Shown piece by piece: positions 18,049 through 27,235 of a stretch of DNA of 64,000 nucleotides. The stretch lies in the NCBI RefSeq assembly GCF_017309185.1, contig NZ_JAEKJZ010000004.1, positions 1 to 64,000 of the forward strand, written 5' to 3'. Source of the stretch: Roseibium aggregatum (GTDB taxonomy: Bacteria; Pseudomonadota; Alphaproteobacteria; Rhizobiales; Stappiaceae). The notes under the pieces are model-generated. The model searched no databases. It was not told the origin of the DNA and worked only from the letters and a program-made list of their open reading frames with translations. A program made the translations under genes and the position numbers. How positions within the stretch are numbered: the first letter of the stretch is position 1; every line of letters starts with the position of its first letter.

Positions 18049-19032
18049 GTGAGAACTCCAATCAAAGCCAGGAGAACGAGGCTTGCTAACGATTTGGGAA
18101 TCCGTGCCCGTTTAGGCCTTGCCTGCTGTGCGATGCTCCTGGTTCTGGTTCTCTGCTCTCCGGCACGCGCTTGCGCCGGCCGTATTGTCGAAGGGGAGGA
18201 CTTGCTGCGATCGCCGGTCTGCGTGCCCCTGAAGCCCAAGCGGATCGTCGTACTCGATCCGACGTTCACCCTGGGCATGAGCCTGGAACTCGGACTCCCC
18301 GTGGTCGGTAGCCCGTTGTTCGGCATGAGCGACGTGGCTCTGCAGGCAAAGGCAGTCGACGAGGGGGTTACGGATCTTGGGGCGTTCACCCAGCCAAGCC
18401 TTGAAAAGGTGATTTCCCTTCAACCCGACCTGATTATCGGCAGTGCCTTGGCCGGTGAGGCGGCCTACGAAATGGCGTCGCGCATCGCACCGACGGTGCT
18501 GATCTCCACCGAGGACTGGAAATCCTACTATGCGGCGGTTGCCCGCATCACCGGTGCCGAAGACCGGCTTGCTGCGAATTTCAAGGGTTATGAGCAGCGC
18601 GTGGAGGCGATGCGGTCCCGGATTCCGAACGAGGTGGTCTCAATCGTGCGCATCACACCCTGGGACTTTCAGGTCTATCTGGATGCTCCCAATGCCTATG
18701 GACCGTTCGCGATCTTGCGCGACCTGGGCGTGAAAAGAACTGCCTATGAGACGACGGACGACGTTTCTCTCTCGCTGAAGCGCCCCGATTGGGAAACTCT
18801 CGAGAAACTCGATGCGGGGACGCTGCTTTACATCGTCGGTGGCGCGAACGACAGCGCAACCAGCGGTCGCCACGAGGAAGTGATTGCGAATCCGCTCTGG
18901 CAGATGCTGCCGGCCGTGCAGGCCGGCCGGGTCCACCGCGTGGATGCCGGAACCTGGATGGAGTTCAGCGGTGTGGAGTCCGCCAACCGGGTTCTCGACG
19001 ATGTCGAGAAATACATCATCGGTTCGCAATGA
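18049..19032 (+). CDS. Iron-siderophore ABC transporter substrate-binding protein
   Basis: This periplasmic binding protein of the FecB/FhuD class has about 327 residues. It carries a signal peptide with a long hydrophobic core (GLACCAMLLVLVLCSPARA) and the bilobal motifs RIVVLDPTFTLGMSLELGLPVVG and LQPDLIIG. The GTG at 18049 lies 8 nt after AAGGA; a GTG at 18043 overlapping the fhuF stop is the alternative. It delivers ferric siderophore to the permease pair encoded next. Confidence 0.9.
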   Translation: MRTPIKARRTRLANDLGIRARLGLACCAMLLVLVLCSPARACAGRIVEGEDLLRSPVCVPLKPKRIVVLDPTFTLGMSLELGLPVVGSPLFGMSDVALQAKAVDEGVTDLGAFTQPSLEKVISLQPDLIIGSALAGEAAYEMASRIAPTVLISTEDWKSYYAAVARITGAEDRLAANFKGYEQRVEAMRSRIPNEVVSIVRITPWDFQVYLDAPNAYGPFAILRDLGVKRTAYETTDDVSLSLKRPDWETLEKLDAGTLLYIVGGANDSATSGRHEEVIANPLWQMLPAVQAGRVHRVDAGTWMEFSGVESANRVLDDVEKYIIGSQ

Positions 19033-20078
19033 GCGATACAGCCCGGAGCCAGGCGCGGCACCCGCGCAGATCCGGCCTGTCGAGAGCAGGCCGTCCGATG
19101 GCGGGTCTCGTCGTGCTGGCTTCCGCGGTGGTCCTGACCGCACTCTGGGCGATGGTGGTCGGCACCAGCGATATCGGTCTGCCGGATGTCTATCGGGCGC
19201 TGTTCGAGTTCGACGGCTCAAGGGATCATATCGTTGTGACGACCGTCCGCCTGCCGCGTATTCTGGCCGCCATACTGGCGGGGGCATCGCTGGCGGTGGC
19301 GGGTGCTCTGATGCAGGCCGTGACGAACAACCCGCTGGCGTCACCGGGTTTGCTCGGTGTGAACGCGGGGGCTGCCTTTGCGGTCGTGCTCGCACTTGTT
19401 TTCCTCGACGATTTGCCGGCACGGGGATACGTCTGGGTCGCCTTCGCCGGCGCGGGCGTCGCGGGCGGGCTGGTCTATGCGATCGGATCGATCGGTTTTG
19501 GTGGCGCAACGCCCCTGAAGCTTGCGCTGGCCGGGGCGGTCTTCTCGGCGTTCGTGTCCGCCATGACGACGTCGATCCTGATTTTCGACGCAACGACTAT
19601 CGACAGCATCAGGCTTTGGTCGGTGGGGTCACTGGCGAACCGGCCGATGTCGAACGTCCTGGGGGTCCTGCCCTATATCGTTACGGGGCTGGCCGCGGCG
19701 CTGCTGTTTTCCCGCCAGATTACCACCATGAGCCTGGGGGCCGATGTTGCCCGGACCGTCGGCCAGAATCTGGCTCTCTGGCGGATCGTTTCGGGCGCAA
19801 TCGTGGCTCTGCTGGCCGGCAGCGCCGTGGCGATGGCCGGACCGATCGGTTTTGTCGGTCTGGTCATCCCGCATATGGCGCGAATGCTGGCCGGGTCCGA
19901 TTACCGGCGGGTCATCCCGGTCAGCGCCCTTGGCGGTGCCCTGCTCGTCCTGCTAGGCGACAATCTGCTTCGGGCGGTGTTTCCCGAACGCACGATTCCG
20001 GTGGGAATAACGATGGCGGTTCTGGGAGCTCCTTTCTTCGTCTATCTGGCGCGCAACAGGCTGCGGGGAAACAATTGA
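19029..20078 (+). CDS. FecCD-family iron-siderophore ABC permease, first subunit
   Basis: This 349-residue inner-membrane permease of the BtuC/FecCD family has about nine to ten hydrophobic helices. The blocks TVRLPRILAAILAGASLAVAG, NNPLASPGLLGVNAGA and GPIGFVGLVIPHMAR match the family, the last being the loop that contacts the ATPase. It overlaps the binding-protein gene by 4 bp (ATGA) and the second permease by 4 bp. Confidence 0.93.
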   Translation: MSDTARSQARHPRRSGLSRAGRPMAGLVVLASAVVLTALWAMVVGTSDIGLPDVYRALFEFDGSRDHIVVTTVRLPRILAAILAGASLAVAGALMQAVTNNPLASPGLLGVNAGAAFAVVLALVFLDDLPARGYVWVAFAGAGVAGGLVYAIGSIGFGGATPLKLALAGAVFSAFVSAMTTSILIFDATTIDSIRLWSVGSLANRPMSNVLGVLPYIVTGLAAALLFSRQITTMSLGADVARTVGQNLALWRIVSGAIVALLAGSAVAMAGPIGFVGLVIPHMARMLAGSDYRRVIPVSALGGALLVLLGDNLLRAVFPERTIPVGITMAVLGAPFFVYLARNRLRGNN

Positions 20079-21061
20079 TCCGAACGGTCACGATTTTCGC
20101 CACGGCAATCGCCGTTCTGTCTCTGACCGGGCTCATGCTCGGTGACCAGCAGATCGCCGTGCCACAGATCGCTGCGGCGGTTTTCAAGCCGGACGAAAGC
20201 GATGCGGTTACGCTTATGATCGTCCGCGAATTCAGGTTGCCCCGCATCGTCCTGGCGGCGATCGTCGGAGCCGCGCTTGCCGTTGCCGGTTCGGTTTCCC
20301 AGACCGTCATGCGGAATCCCCTGGCCGAACCCGGACTTCTAGGCATCAACAGCGGCGCTGCGCTGGCGGCGCTGCTGGTCATCGTGTTCTTTGAGCGATC
20401 GGACCCTGCGCTGGTGTCCTTTTCCGCCTTCGCGGGTGCTCTTGGCATGGCGGCTCTGATCTATGTCCTGTCCTGGCGCAGCGGGGCCTCTTCGATCCGC
20501 ATCATTCTTATTGGCATCGGGCTCAGCTCCATGGCCGGGGCCGCGTCGAGTTTCATCTCGCTGTTCGGGGATTTGACTACCGTTCAAAGCGCTCAAACGT
20601 GGCTTGCCGGCAGCGTCTGGAATGCAAATTGGGACAAGGTCCACGTTCTCGCTGTCTGGCTGCTGCCCGCGTTCATCATGGTTCTGCTCGCGCATCGGGA
20701 GCTGGATCTGATGAGCTTCGACGATATGTCCGCCTCCGGTCTCGGGATGCGCGTACAGGCCGCCCGGGCCGCAATGGTGCTCCTTTGTTCGCTGATTTCG
20801 GCCGCAGCCGTCGCGGCGGCGGGGCTGATCGGCTTCGTGGGGCTGATCGCTCCCCACATAGCGCGCCGTCTGACGGGTCACAGGCACTGCAGGGTTCTGC
20901 CGGCCGCCGCGCTTGTCGGCGCCTCGTTGCTGTTGGGTGCGGATCTGGTCGGGCGAACTGTGATCGCGCCCGCGCAACTGCCTGCAGGGCTCATGATTGT
21001 CCTGATCGGGGCGCCGTTTTTTGCCTTTCTGCTTTGGAAACGCCGCAATGCGAGAATTTGA
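20075..21061 (+). CDS. FecCD-family iron-siderophore ABC permease, second subunit
   Basis: This 328-residue paralogue of the preceding permease has the same family blocks (REFRLPRIVLAAIVGAALAV, NPLAEPGLLGINSG, GLIGFVGLIAPHIAR). Two permeases form a heterodimer, as in FecCD and FepDG. The TTG start at 20075 overlaps the previous stop and lies downstream of GGGGAAA. It overlaps the ATPase start by 14 bp. Confidence 0.92.
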   Translation: MIRTVTIFATAIAVLSLTGLMLGDQQIAVPQIAAAVFKPDESDAVTLMIVREFRLPRIVLAAIVGAALAVAGSVSQTVMRNPLAEPGLLGINSGAALAALLVIVFFERSDPALVSFSAFAGALGMAALIYVLSWRSGASSIRIILIGIGLSSMAGAASSFISLFGDLTTVQSAQTWLAGSVWNANWDKVHVLAVWLLPAFIMVLLAHRELDLMSFDDMSASGLGMRVQAARAAMVLLCSLISAAAVAAAGLIGFVGLIAPHIARRLTGHRHCRVLPAAALVGASLLLGADLVGRTVIAPAQLPAGLMIVLIGAPFFAFLLWKRRNARI

Positions 21062-21857
21062 TACCGATATGGAGATCGCGCTTGAAGCCCGGTCCGTGAC
21101 CGCCGGCTACGGGCAGCAGGCCAAAGTCATCGAGGCGCTCTGCCTCGGAATCAAAAGCGGCACTTTCACCGTCCTGGCGGGTCCGAACGGCAGTGGCAAG
21201 TCGACCCTGCTCAAGGCGTTGGCGGGGTTTTTGCCACTGACCGAGGGCGCCGTTGAACTGCAGGGGGCACCGGTGTCGTCCTTTTCCGCCAAGCGGCTGG
21301 CCCAGCTGGTCGGAATATTGCCTCAAGGCCCCTCGGCGCCGGAAGGCCTGAGCGTGGAAGATCTTGTGCGTCAGGGCAGGTATCCGCACCGGGGCCTGTT
21401 CAGCCGCTGGACCCCGCAAGACACACACGCCTGCCGGGCAGCCCTGGATCTGACCGGGCTGGCGGATCTGGCGGAGCGTCCGCTGGATTCGCTTTCGGGT
21501 GGACAGAAACAGCGTGCATGGATTGCCATGGTCCTCGCGCAGCAAACGCCGGTTCTGCTGCTGGACGAACCGACGACCTTTCTGGACATTGCGCATCAGG
21601 TCGAGATCCTCAGCCTGCTTCGCCGCCTTGTCAAAGAGAACGGACGGACTGTTGTGGCGGTCCTGCACGATATCAACCAGGCCGCTCAGTACGCCGACAG
21701 GCTGGTTCTTCTGAAAGGTGGAAGGGTCAAGGCGGAAGGGGACACCCGTTCTGTCGTGACCGGGGAGGCGATGGATGCTGTCTTCGGAGTGCGGTCGCAG
21801 GTGATAACCAATCCGGTAGACGGAACGCCGCTCATGCTGCTTGAGAGCGACCTCTGA
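21048..21857 (+). CDS. Iron-siderophore ABC transporter ATPase (FecE/FhuC type)
   Basis: This 269-residue ATPase energises the FecCD-type permease pair. It has Walker A GPNGSGKST, signature LSGGQKQRAWIAMVLAQ, Walker B VLLLDEPTTFLDI and H-loop VLHDINQAA; the FhuC/FecE ending is also typical. ATG 21048 overlaps the permease; ATG 21069 is an alternative start. It ends the iron operon, with a 45-bp gap to the convergent isochorismatase gene. Confidence 0.93.
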   Translation: MREFDTDMEIALEARSVTAGYGQQAKVIEALCLGIKSGTFTVLAGPNGSGKSTLLKALAGFLPLTEGAVELQGAPVSSFSAKRLAQLVGILPQGPSAPEGLSVEDLVRQGRYPHRGLFSRWTPQDTHACRAALDLTGLADLAERPLDSLSGGQKQRAWIAMVLAQQTPVLLLDEPTTFLDIAHQVEILSLLRRLVKENGRTVVAVLHDINQAAQYADRLVLLKGGRVKAEGDTRSVVTGEAMDAVFGVRSQVITNPVDGTPLMLLESDL

Positions 21858-21902
21858 CAGGGGCGGGCAGGTGGCCGTATTCCGTGGTGCCCGAAATCCC
21901 TG

Positions 21903-22445
21903 CTATTTCGTATCGTGAACCTCAAGCTCCCTTGCCGTTGTGGTGACGTCCAGCATATCGGTGCGGCCGCGCATCACCGTGATGGCGGCTTCGTGCAATG
22001 CATCGGTGCCGGCGGCGCAGGCATCGGTGACGAGGCGCACATGGCGTCCGTCATCCACCGCTTCCAGTGCCGTGCCGAGAACGCAGCAGTCGGTGGCAAC
22101 ACCGCAGATGACAAGCGTAGCGTCCTTCGGCACGAGAGGAGACGCTTCGCGCCACTTCGCGAACCTGCTTCCTGCAACGGCAACATACCCCTGCCAGCGG
22201 GAGTCCACCTCCCAGAGCCATTGGTTCTCGGGGGCAAGGGCGAAGGGCCAGGAACGGTAGTAGGGGATCCAGGCACCCTCCGGCCGTTCGGGAGGCAGGA
22301 AACGCGTGAAGGTTACGCGGGTTCCGAACGCCGCGACGAGGTCATCGATGCGTTCCGCGCAGGCCTCGTAGCCCGGCGTATACCAGGGGCTTTCGGGATC
22401 GCCGAAAGCCGGCTGCATATCCACGATCAAAAGCCAGTCGTTCAT
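21903..22445 (-). CDS. Isochorismatase-family cysteine hydrolase (nicotinamidase-like)
   Basis: This 180-residue cytoplasmic enzyme has the family triad Asp9 (LLIVDMQ), Lys97 (SRFAKW) and Cys121 (GVATDCCV). Relatives hydrolyse nicotinamide, N-carbamoyl compounds, biuret or related amides. It is the last gene of the minus-strand operon and overlaps the ABC ATPase by 4 bp, so an amide or carbamoyl hydrolysis step on the imported compound is likely. The exact substrate cannot be read from the sequence. Confidence 0.88.
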   Translation of the reverse strand: MNDWLLIVDMQPAFGDPESPWYTPGYEACAERIDDLVAAFGTRVTFTRFLPPERPEGAWIPYYRSWPFALAPENQWLWEVDSRWQGYVAVAGSRFAKWREASPLVPKDATLVICGVATDCCVLGTALEAVDDGRHVRLVTDACAAGTDALHEAAITVMRGRTDMLDVTTTARELEVHDTK

Positions 22446-23455
22446 GCGCGCACCACGAGCGTATCCTCCGGAGACCAGCTTACCCAGACCTGCCCGTCGC
22501 CGGGCAATTCAGGAATATCGCGGTCACGAGCAATCAGCTTCCACTGACTGCCGCCGACGTCAATGAGGCATGTCGCCATTGCTCCGGCGAATATGCGTTG
22601 CCGGACCTGGCCCCTGACGGCGTTCTGTCCGGCGTCAGGCGTATCGGCGCTTATGCGCAAGGCCTCCGGACGCGTGCCGAACCGGTGGCCGTCGACTTGC
22701 GCGGGAAGAGTGAGGTCTTCAAGAAGCGAAGCGCTCAGCCAGTTCGCCTCGCCGAGAAAGCCCGCGGTGAATTCGTCGACAGGACGGTCGTAGACCTCGC
22801 GCGGCGGACCGGCCTGTACAATCCGTCCGTTGCGCAGAATTCCGATGCGGTCGGAAAGGGTGAGGGCTTCTTCCTGGTCATGGGTGACAAAGATCGTCGT
22901 GATCCCGACTTCGCGTTGAATGCGCTTGAGCTCGATTTGCATGTCGACCCTGAGCGTCTTGTCCAGGGCTGAAAGGGGTTCGTCCAGCAGCAGCACCTTG
23001 GGATTGGTGACGATTGCCCGGGCGAGCGCGACTCTCTGGCGCTGTCCGCCCGAGAGCTGGCTGGGCCGCCGGTTGGCCAGCGCTCCTAGCTGAACGAGAT
23101 CCAGGGCCTCGCTGATCCGCTTCTTCTCCTCGGCCGCGGGAACCTTCCTGACGCGCAGGCCGAAGCCGATGTTGTCGGCGACGCTCATGTTCGGAAACAG
23201 CGCGTAATTCTGAAACATCATCCCGATGTCGCGCTTTTCGACCGGAACGGATTCAACATTTCTGTCCCCGATACGAATAGTGCCCGACTTGGGAAAGTAG
23301 AAGCCTGCGATCGTTCTCAACAGCGTGGTCTTGCCCGAACCGGATGGGCCCAGAAGCGCGAAAAAACCGCCGTCCTCGAAAGCTATGGAGACATCGTCCA
23401 GGGCCGTGGTCTGGCCGAACTCCATCGTCACATTGGATACTTCGACGCGCGACAT
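22442..23455 (-). CDS. Polyamine-type ABC transporter ATPase (PotA-like)
   Basis: This 337-residue ATPase has Walker A GPSGSGKTT, Q-loop MMFQNYALFPNMSV, signature LSGGQRQRVALARA, Walker B VLLLDEPLSALD and H-loop VTHDQEEA, plus a C-terminal TOBE-like domain from about residue 245. The family imports spermidine/putrescine and related compounds. The ATG at 23455 follows GGAGGAGAACGCTG and overlaps the upstream permease stop. Confidence 0.92.
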   Translation of the reverse strand: MSRVEVSNVTMEFGQTTALDDVSIAFEDGGFFALLGPSGSGKTTLLRTIAGFYFPKSGTIRIGDRNVESVPVEKRDIGMMFQNYALFPNMSVADNIGFGLRVRKVPAAEEKKRISEALDLVQLGALANRRPSQLSGGQRQRVALARAIVTNPKVLLLDEPLSALDKTLRVDMQIELKRIQREVGITTIFVTHDQEEALTLSDRIGILRNGRIVQAGPPREVYDRPVDEFTAGFLGEANWLSASLLEDLTLPAQVDGHRFGTRPEALRISADTPDAGQNAVRGQVRQRIFAGAMATCLIDVGGSQWKLIARDRDIPELPGDGQVWVSWSPEDTLVVRA

Positions 23456-24240
23456 CAGCGTTCTCCTCCGAACCGGGAGTAGCGGGCGGCCAGGAACATG
23501 ACCGCCATGGACAGGACAATGATTATCGTGGAGACGGCGTTGATCTCCGGTGTGAACCCTTTCCGGATCGACGTGTAGATCAGCACCGGCAGGGTGGTGT
23601 CGCCCGGTTTGGAGAGAAAATAGCTCACCACGAACTGGTCGAAACTGACGGCGAAGGCGAACAGCCCGCCCGCGACAATCCCCGGAGCAATCCAGGGAAG
23701 GGTCACGCGGCGCAAGACGGTCCACGACGAGGCGCCCATGGACCGCGCTGCCTCTTCCAGCGTGATGTCGAAACTCGAAAGCCTCGCCGAGACGGTCACG
23801 ATGACATAGGGCAAGGCGAGCGCCACATGGCCGATCAGCACGGCAGGCGTTCCCCTTCCGATGCCGATGGTGAAAAAGAAGATCAGCATTGCCGTTCCGG
23901 TGATCAGCCAGGGTATCGCGATCGGCGGAAACAGCAGCACCTGCAGGATCCGTTTGCCGCGGAAATCATACCTGAACAGCGCGATCGAAGCCGAGGTGCC
24001 GAAGGCCGTTGCCAGCACGGTGGTCGCGGCGGCGATCAGAACGGATCGGGCCGCCGCGGTGAAGATCTGTTCGTTCGCCATCATGTCCTGGTACCAGGCG
24101 CCGGAAAACTCGAAGGGCAGCTGGTAGAAAGGCGATGCGTTGAAGGACATGGCCGCCATCACCAGGATGGGCGCGTAGAGAAAAACGAGAATAAGCGCCA
24201 GCCAGGCCTTTCCGAGCAACCCTAGAAAATTTCGTCTCAT
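23455..24240 (-). CDS. Polyamine-type ABC permease (PotC-like)
   Basis: This 261-residue inner-membrane permease has six hydrophobic segments and the EAA-type loop EEAARSMGASSWTVLRRVTLP. It pairs with the next permease to form the channel of the polyamine-type importer. Its ATG overlaps the upstream permease stop by 4 bp (24237-24240). Confidence 0.92.
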   Translation of the reverse strand: MRRNFLGLLGKAWLALILVFLYAPILVMAAMSFNASPFYQLPFEFSGAWYQDMMANEQIFTAAARSVLIAAATTVLATAFGTSASIALFRYDFRGKRILQVLLFPPIAIPWLITGTAMLIFFFTIGIGRGTPAVLIGHVALALPYVIVTVSARLSSFDITLEEAARSMGASSWTVLRRVTLPWIAPGIVAGGLFAFAVSFDQFVVSYFLSKPGDTTLPVLIYTSIRKGFTPEINAVSTIIIVLSMAVMFLAARYSRFGGER

Positions 24241-25100
24241 GTGCGCGCCCTCTTCAAAACGGGGCTGGTCAGGGCAAGGATCAGAAGCACCACGGCGAGC
24301 AGGATGAACGACAGCGCTGCGCCGAGCGGCCAGTTGTAAACCGCGACGAACTGATCCTCGATGACGGTGCCGTAGTAGGTGCCCAACCGCCCGCCAAGGA
24401 TCCGGGGTTCCATGAAGGAGCCGACGACCGGAACGAACACCAACACCGCACCGGCCAGGAGACCGGGCAGCGACAATGGCAGCAGGAGGCGCCTCAGGAT
24501 CGTGAGCTTCGAAGCCCCCATCGAGCGGGCGGCGTCGATGAGATCGTCGTCAATGGCCTGCAGGGCCAGGTAACTGGTCAGGATCACGTAAGGCAGGTAG
24601 CTGTGCACCAGGCCGATCACCACCGCCTCGCGCGTGAACATGAGATTGAGCCTGACATCGAATGGCAGCAGGAAATTCAGGGTCCGTTCGAGAACGCCGT
24701 TGCCGCGCAGGACGATTGCCCACGAGAAGATGCGGACCAGCGAATTGGACCAGAACGGCAGGATCACCATCAGGAACAGCGCTTCGCGGGCGCGGCCCTT
24801 GATCGATTTCGCCAGAACTAGGGCGCAGGGATAGCCGATCAGAATACAGAAGCCCGTCACCCAGAGACCCAGTTTGAGAGACTTCCAGAGGAGCGCCGGG
24901 TAGGTCGGGTTCTGGAAGAACTTGCCATAGTTTGCCAGGGTCACGCCCCAATCGGGATCGTCCTGGGGAAGGCCGGTCAGGAAGCTGAAAAAAAGCATGG
25001 CGGACAGGGGCAGGAACACTGCCACCAGAAGCCATAGATAGGCCGGGCTCAGAAGCGAGACGAGCCGCCGCCGCTCCGTCGGCAGAAGTGCTTCAGCCAT
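24237..25100 (-). CDS. Polyamine-type ABC permease (PotB-like)
   Basis: This 287-residue permease has six membrane segments and the EAA-type loop DAARSMGASKLTILRRLLLPLS. It is the first of the two permease genes after the binding protein, from which it is separated by 140 bp containing a strong stem-loop. Confidence 0.92.
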   Translation of the reverse strand: MAEALLPTERRRLVSLLSPAYLWLLVAVFLPLSAMLFFSFLTGLPQDDPDWGVTLANYGKFFQNPTYPALLWKSLKLGLWVTGFCILIGYPCALVLAKSIKGRAREALFLMVILPFWSNSLVRIFSWAIVLRGNGVLERTLNFLLPFDVRLNLMFTREAVVIGLVHSYLPYVILTSYLALQAIDDDLIDAARSMGASKLTILRRLLLPLSLPGLLAGAVLVFVPVVGSFMEPRILGGRLGTYYGTVIEDQFVAVYNWPLGAALSFILLAVVLLILALTSPVLKRART

Positions 25101-25198
25101 GCGGAAAAGCCTCCATTCGGTTTGAGGCAGTCACTCCCGGGGAAGACCCGAATGGTCTTTCGCGGTCCTTCCCGAGATTGCCGTCAACGTGTCTTGCA

Positions 25199-25233
25199 GC
25201 CCGGCGTCCGGTCGGTCGGGCCGGACGCCGGGC
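25199..25233 (-). promoter_or_regulatory. Stem-loop between binding-protein and permease genes
   Basis: A perfect 13-bp stem (25199-25211 with 25221-25233, GCCCGGCGTCCGG and its complement) closes a 9-nt loop, 7 nt after the binding-protein stop on the minus-strand transcript. No U run follows, so mRNA stabilisation or processing is more likely than full termination. Confidence 0.75.
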
Positions 25234-25240
25234 ATGCAGG

Positions 25241-26275
25241 CTACTGGGCGGCCTTGAGGCCCTGCCACAGTTCAAGATAGCGGGCCCGGTCCTCATCCGA
25301 AATCGGGTCCTGGAACTGGATGCGCGCGGCGACTGCCGGGTCGCCGAGCACCTTCCGGTTGAACGCGTCTTCCGGCAAAGCCGCCGCGGCTTCGGCGTTC
25401 GCCGATGCCGGCGCGCCTTCCGCGTTCCATTTCACATAGAACTCGGGATCGATCATCCAGTCGATGAACTGGGCGGCGGCTTCCTTGTGCTCGGAACTGC
25501 TCGGGATCGTCAGGCTGTCGAGCCATCCGATGGCACCTTCCTCCGGCACGACGAACTCCACCGGCAGGCCCTGGGCGGCGGACCGGCTTGCCGAGCCGGA
25601 CCAGAAGGTCGCGATGTCGAGCTCACCCGCGGCCATGAACTGGTTCCAGTCGTTTTCACTGCTCCAGAAGGTCCGCAGCAGCGGCATCAGTGCGGCGAGC
25701 TTTTCCCGGACGGCGTCCAGGTCCTGGATGTCGTTGATATCCTGGCCGGATGCGAGCGCGCCGAACTGAACCGCCTCCACGGCATCGTCACGAATGGCGA
25801 TGCGGCCTTTGCGCTCACTGTCCCACAAGGCTTCGATGGAGGTCGGCGCCTTGTCATAGGACTGGGTGTTGTAGGCAAAGGACGTCAGACCCCATGTCCA
25901 GGGCACACCGTAGACACTACCGTCATGAACCAGTTTCGGATCGGCGGCGAAGGTCTGCGGGATTCCAGCATAGTTTTCCAGCTTCGAGGTGTCGATCGCA
26001 GCGATCAGGTCTTCGTCGACCGCCTGGCCGTTGAAGATCGCGTTGATCATGACAACATCGTAGGCGCCGGGATTGGTGCGCAGCTTGGTCAGCATCTCCT
26101 GTTCGGAGTTGAAATACTCATGGACGACCGTATGCCCGGTGGCCTCTTCGAAGGCTTCCACCGACCATTTGAGATCCGTGCCGTATCCCTGCCAGTTCAG
26201 GACCCGGATTTCATCTGCGCATGCGCCCGCCGTGCCGAGCGCGAGAAAGGATATTAAAAGGATTCCGTTTTTCAT
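25241..26275 (-). CDS. Polyamine-type ABC substrate-binding protein (PotD-like)
   Basis: This 344-residue periplasmic protein has a short signal peptide (LLISFLALGTAGACA) and the PotD/PotF family opening VLNWQGYGTDLKW with VVMINAIFNGQAVDE. It binds the compound that the operon's enzymes then process. The neighbours (ADP-ribosylglycohydrolase, sugar kinase) make a simple polyamine an unlikely ligand; a cationic or ribosylated nitrogen compound is my inference. An AGGAGACAC-type site precedes the ATG. Confidence 0.9.
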   Translation of the reverse strand: MKNGILLISFLALGTAGACADEIRVLNWQGYGTDLKWSVEAFEEATGHTVVHEYFNSEQEMLTKLRTNPGAYDVVMINAIFNGQAVDEDLIAAIDTSKLENYAGIPQTFAADPKLVHDGSVYGVPWTWGLTSFAYNTQSYDKAPTSIEALWDSERKGRIAIRDDAVEAVQFGALASGQDINDIQDLDAVREKLAALMPLLRTFWSSENDWNQFMAAGELDIATFWSGSASRSAAQGLPVEFVVPEEGAIGWLDSLTIPSSSEHKEAAAQFIDWMIDPEFYVKWNAEGAPASANAEAAAALPEDAFNRKVLGDPAVAARIQFQDPISDEDRARYLELWQGLKAAQ

Positions 26276-26332
26276 CAGTGTCTCCTCTTCGGTGACTTTC
26301 GTGCCCTTCGGGGCCTTCTTGAGGTTGTTTGT

Positions 26333-27235
26333 TCAAAGGTGTGCCAGGACCTCCCGGCGCTTGGGCGGCGTGGCCGGACCCGATCGCGTGACTGACAGCG
26401 CGGCGGCGATGTTGGCGTAGCGCGCTGCGCGTAAGGGATCGCCGCTTAAACTCAGTTCCGCGACGAAACTGCCGATGTGGCAGTCTCCGGCTCCGTTCGT
26501 ATCGAGAACCTCGACCTTGTGGGACGGGACCTTGTGGCAATGGCCTTCAGTGGCGAGGATGCTGCCCTGCGCTCCCAGCCGGACAAGCGCGCCTGCCCGG
26601 TTTTCCGAAAGGATGCGGGCCGCCTGGTCCGGAAGCGCTGTTCCGGTGAGAAACGCAGCCTCGTCCAGGTTCGCGCTGATCCAGTCCGCGCGCTTCAGCA
26701 TCGGATCCAGAAACGCGGGCGAAAGGCCGGAGACTTTCGGAGAAGGATCGAACATGACTTGGATCTGTGCGGGAAGTGCCGCGATCCACGCGGCGAGTGC
26801 CTCTCTGGAGCCGGGATAGTGGATCGAGTAGCCGGACAGGGTTACCCAGGTCACGCCATCGAGATCGATCTCGCCGAGAGCTTCTGCCGTAACCTGCCCC
26901 TCAGCGCCCGGCCAGCCGATGAAACTGCGTTCGCCATCCGGTTCAAGTAGCACCGTGCAACAGCCCTGGTCCATGTCAGCAAGCGGGTTTCGCGCGCAGG
27001 CGATGCCCAGGGCTTCGAGTTCCTTCGCGACCAGCGACGCGAACGGGCCGGTGCCGCGCGTTCCGCCGAGCCGGGCTTCCATTCCGGCCGCGCGGGCTGC
27101 CGCAAGCAGGTTGAATCCGCCTCCGGGCGACATGGAGAACCCGGTGACGCCAGCCTCCTGTCCCGATGCCGGAAGGGCTTTAACACGGTAGGTAAGGTCC
27201 ATGACCGGACCGGTCATCTGAAGCAGGCTCGCCAT
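26333..27235 (-). CDS. PfkB-family carbohydrate kinase (ribokinase-like)
   Basis: This 300-residue kinase has the PfkB signatures: GGGFNLLAAARAAG near the N-terminus and DTNGAGDCHIG with catalytic Asp251. Ribokinase, adenosine kinase and fructokinase belong here; the substrate is not evident. It overlaps the ADP-ribosylglycohydrolase stop by 1 bp, so a sugar released by that enzyme (for example ribose) is a natural candidate. Confidence 0.88.
   Translation of the reverse strand: MASLLQMTGPVMDLTYRVKALPASGQEAGVTGFSMSPGGGFNLLAAARAAGMEARLGGTRGTGPFASLVAKELEALGIACARNPLADMDQGCCTVLLEPDGERSFIGWPGAEGQVTAEALGEIDLDGVTWVTLSGYSIHYPGSREALAAWIAALPAQIQVMFDPSPKVSGLSPAFLDPMLKRADWISANLDEAAFLTGTALPDQAARILSENRAGALVRLGAQGSILATEGHCHKVPSHKVEVLDTNGAGDCHIGSFVAELSLSGDPLRAARYANIAAALSVTRSGPATPPKRREVLAHL

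Noticed and set aside
22442..25100. Ordinary putrescine/spermidine uptake operon
   Set aside because: The transporter class fits, but polyamine catabolic enzymes are absent and glycohydrolase and kinase genes are co-transcribed, so a plain polyamine is not the best guess.
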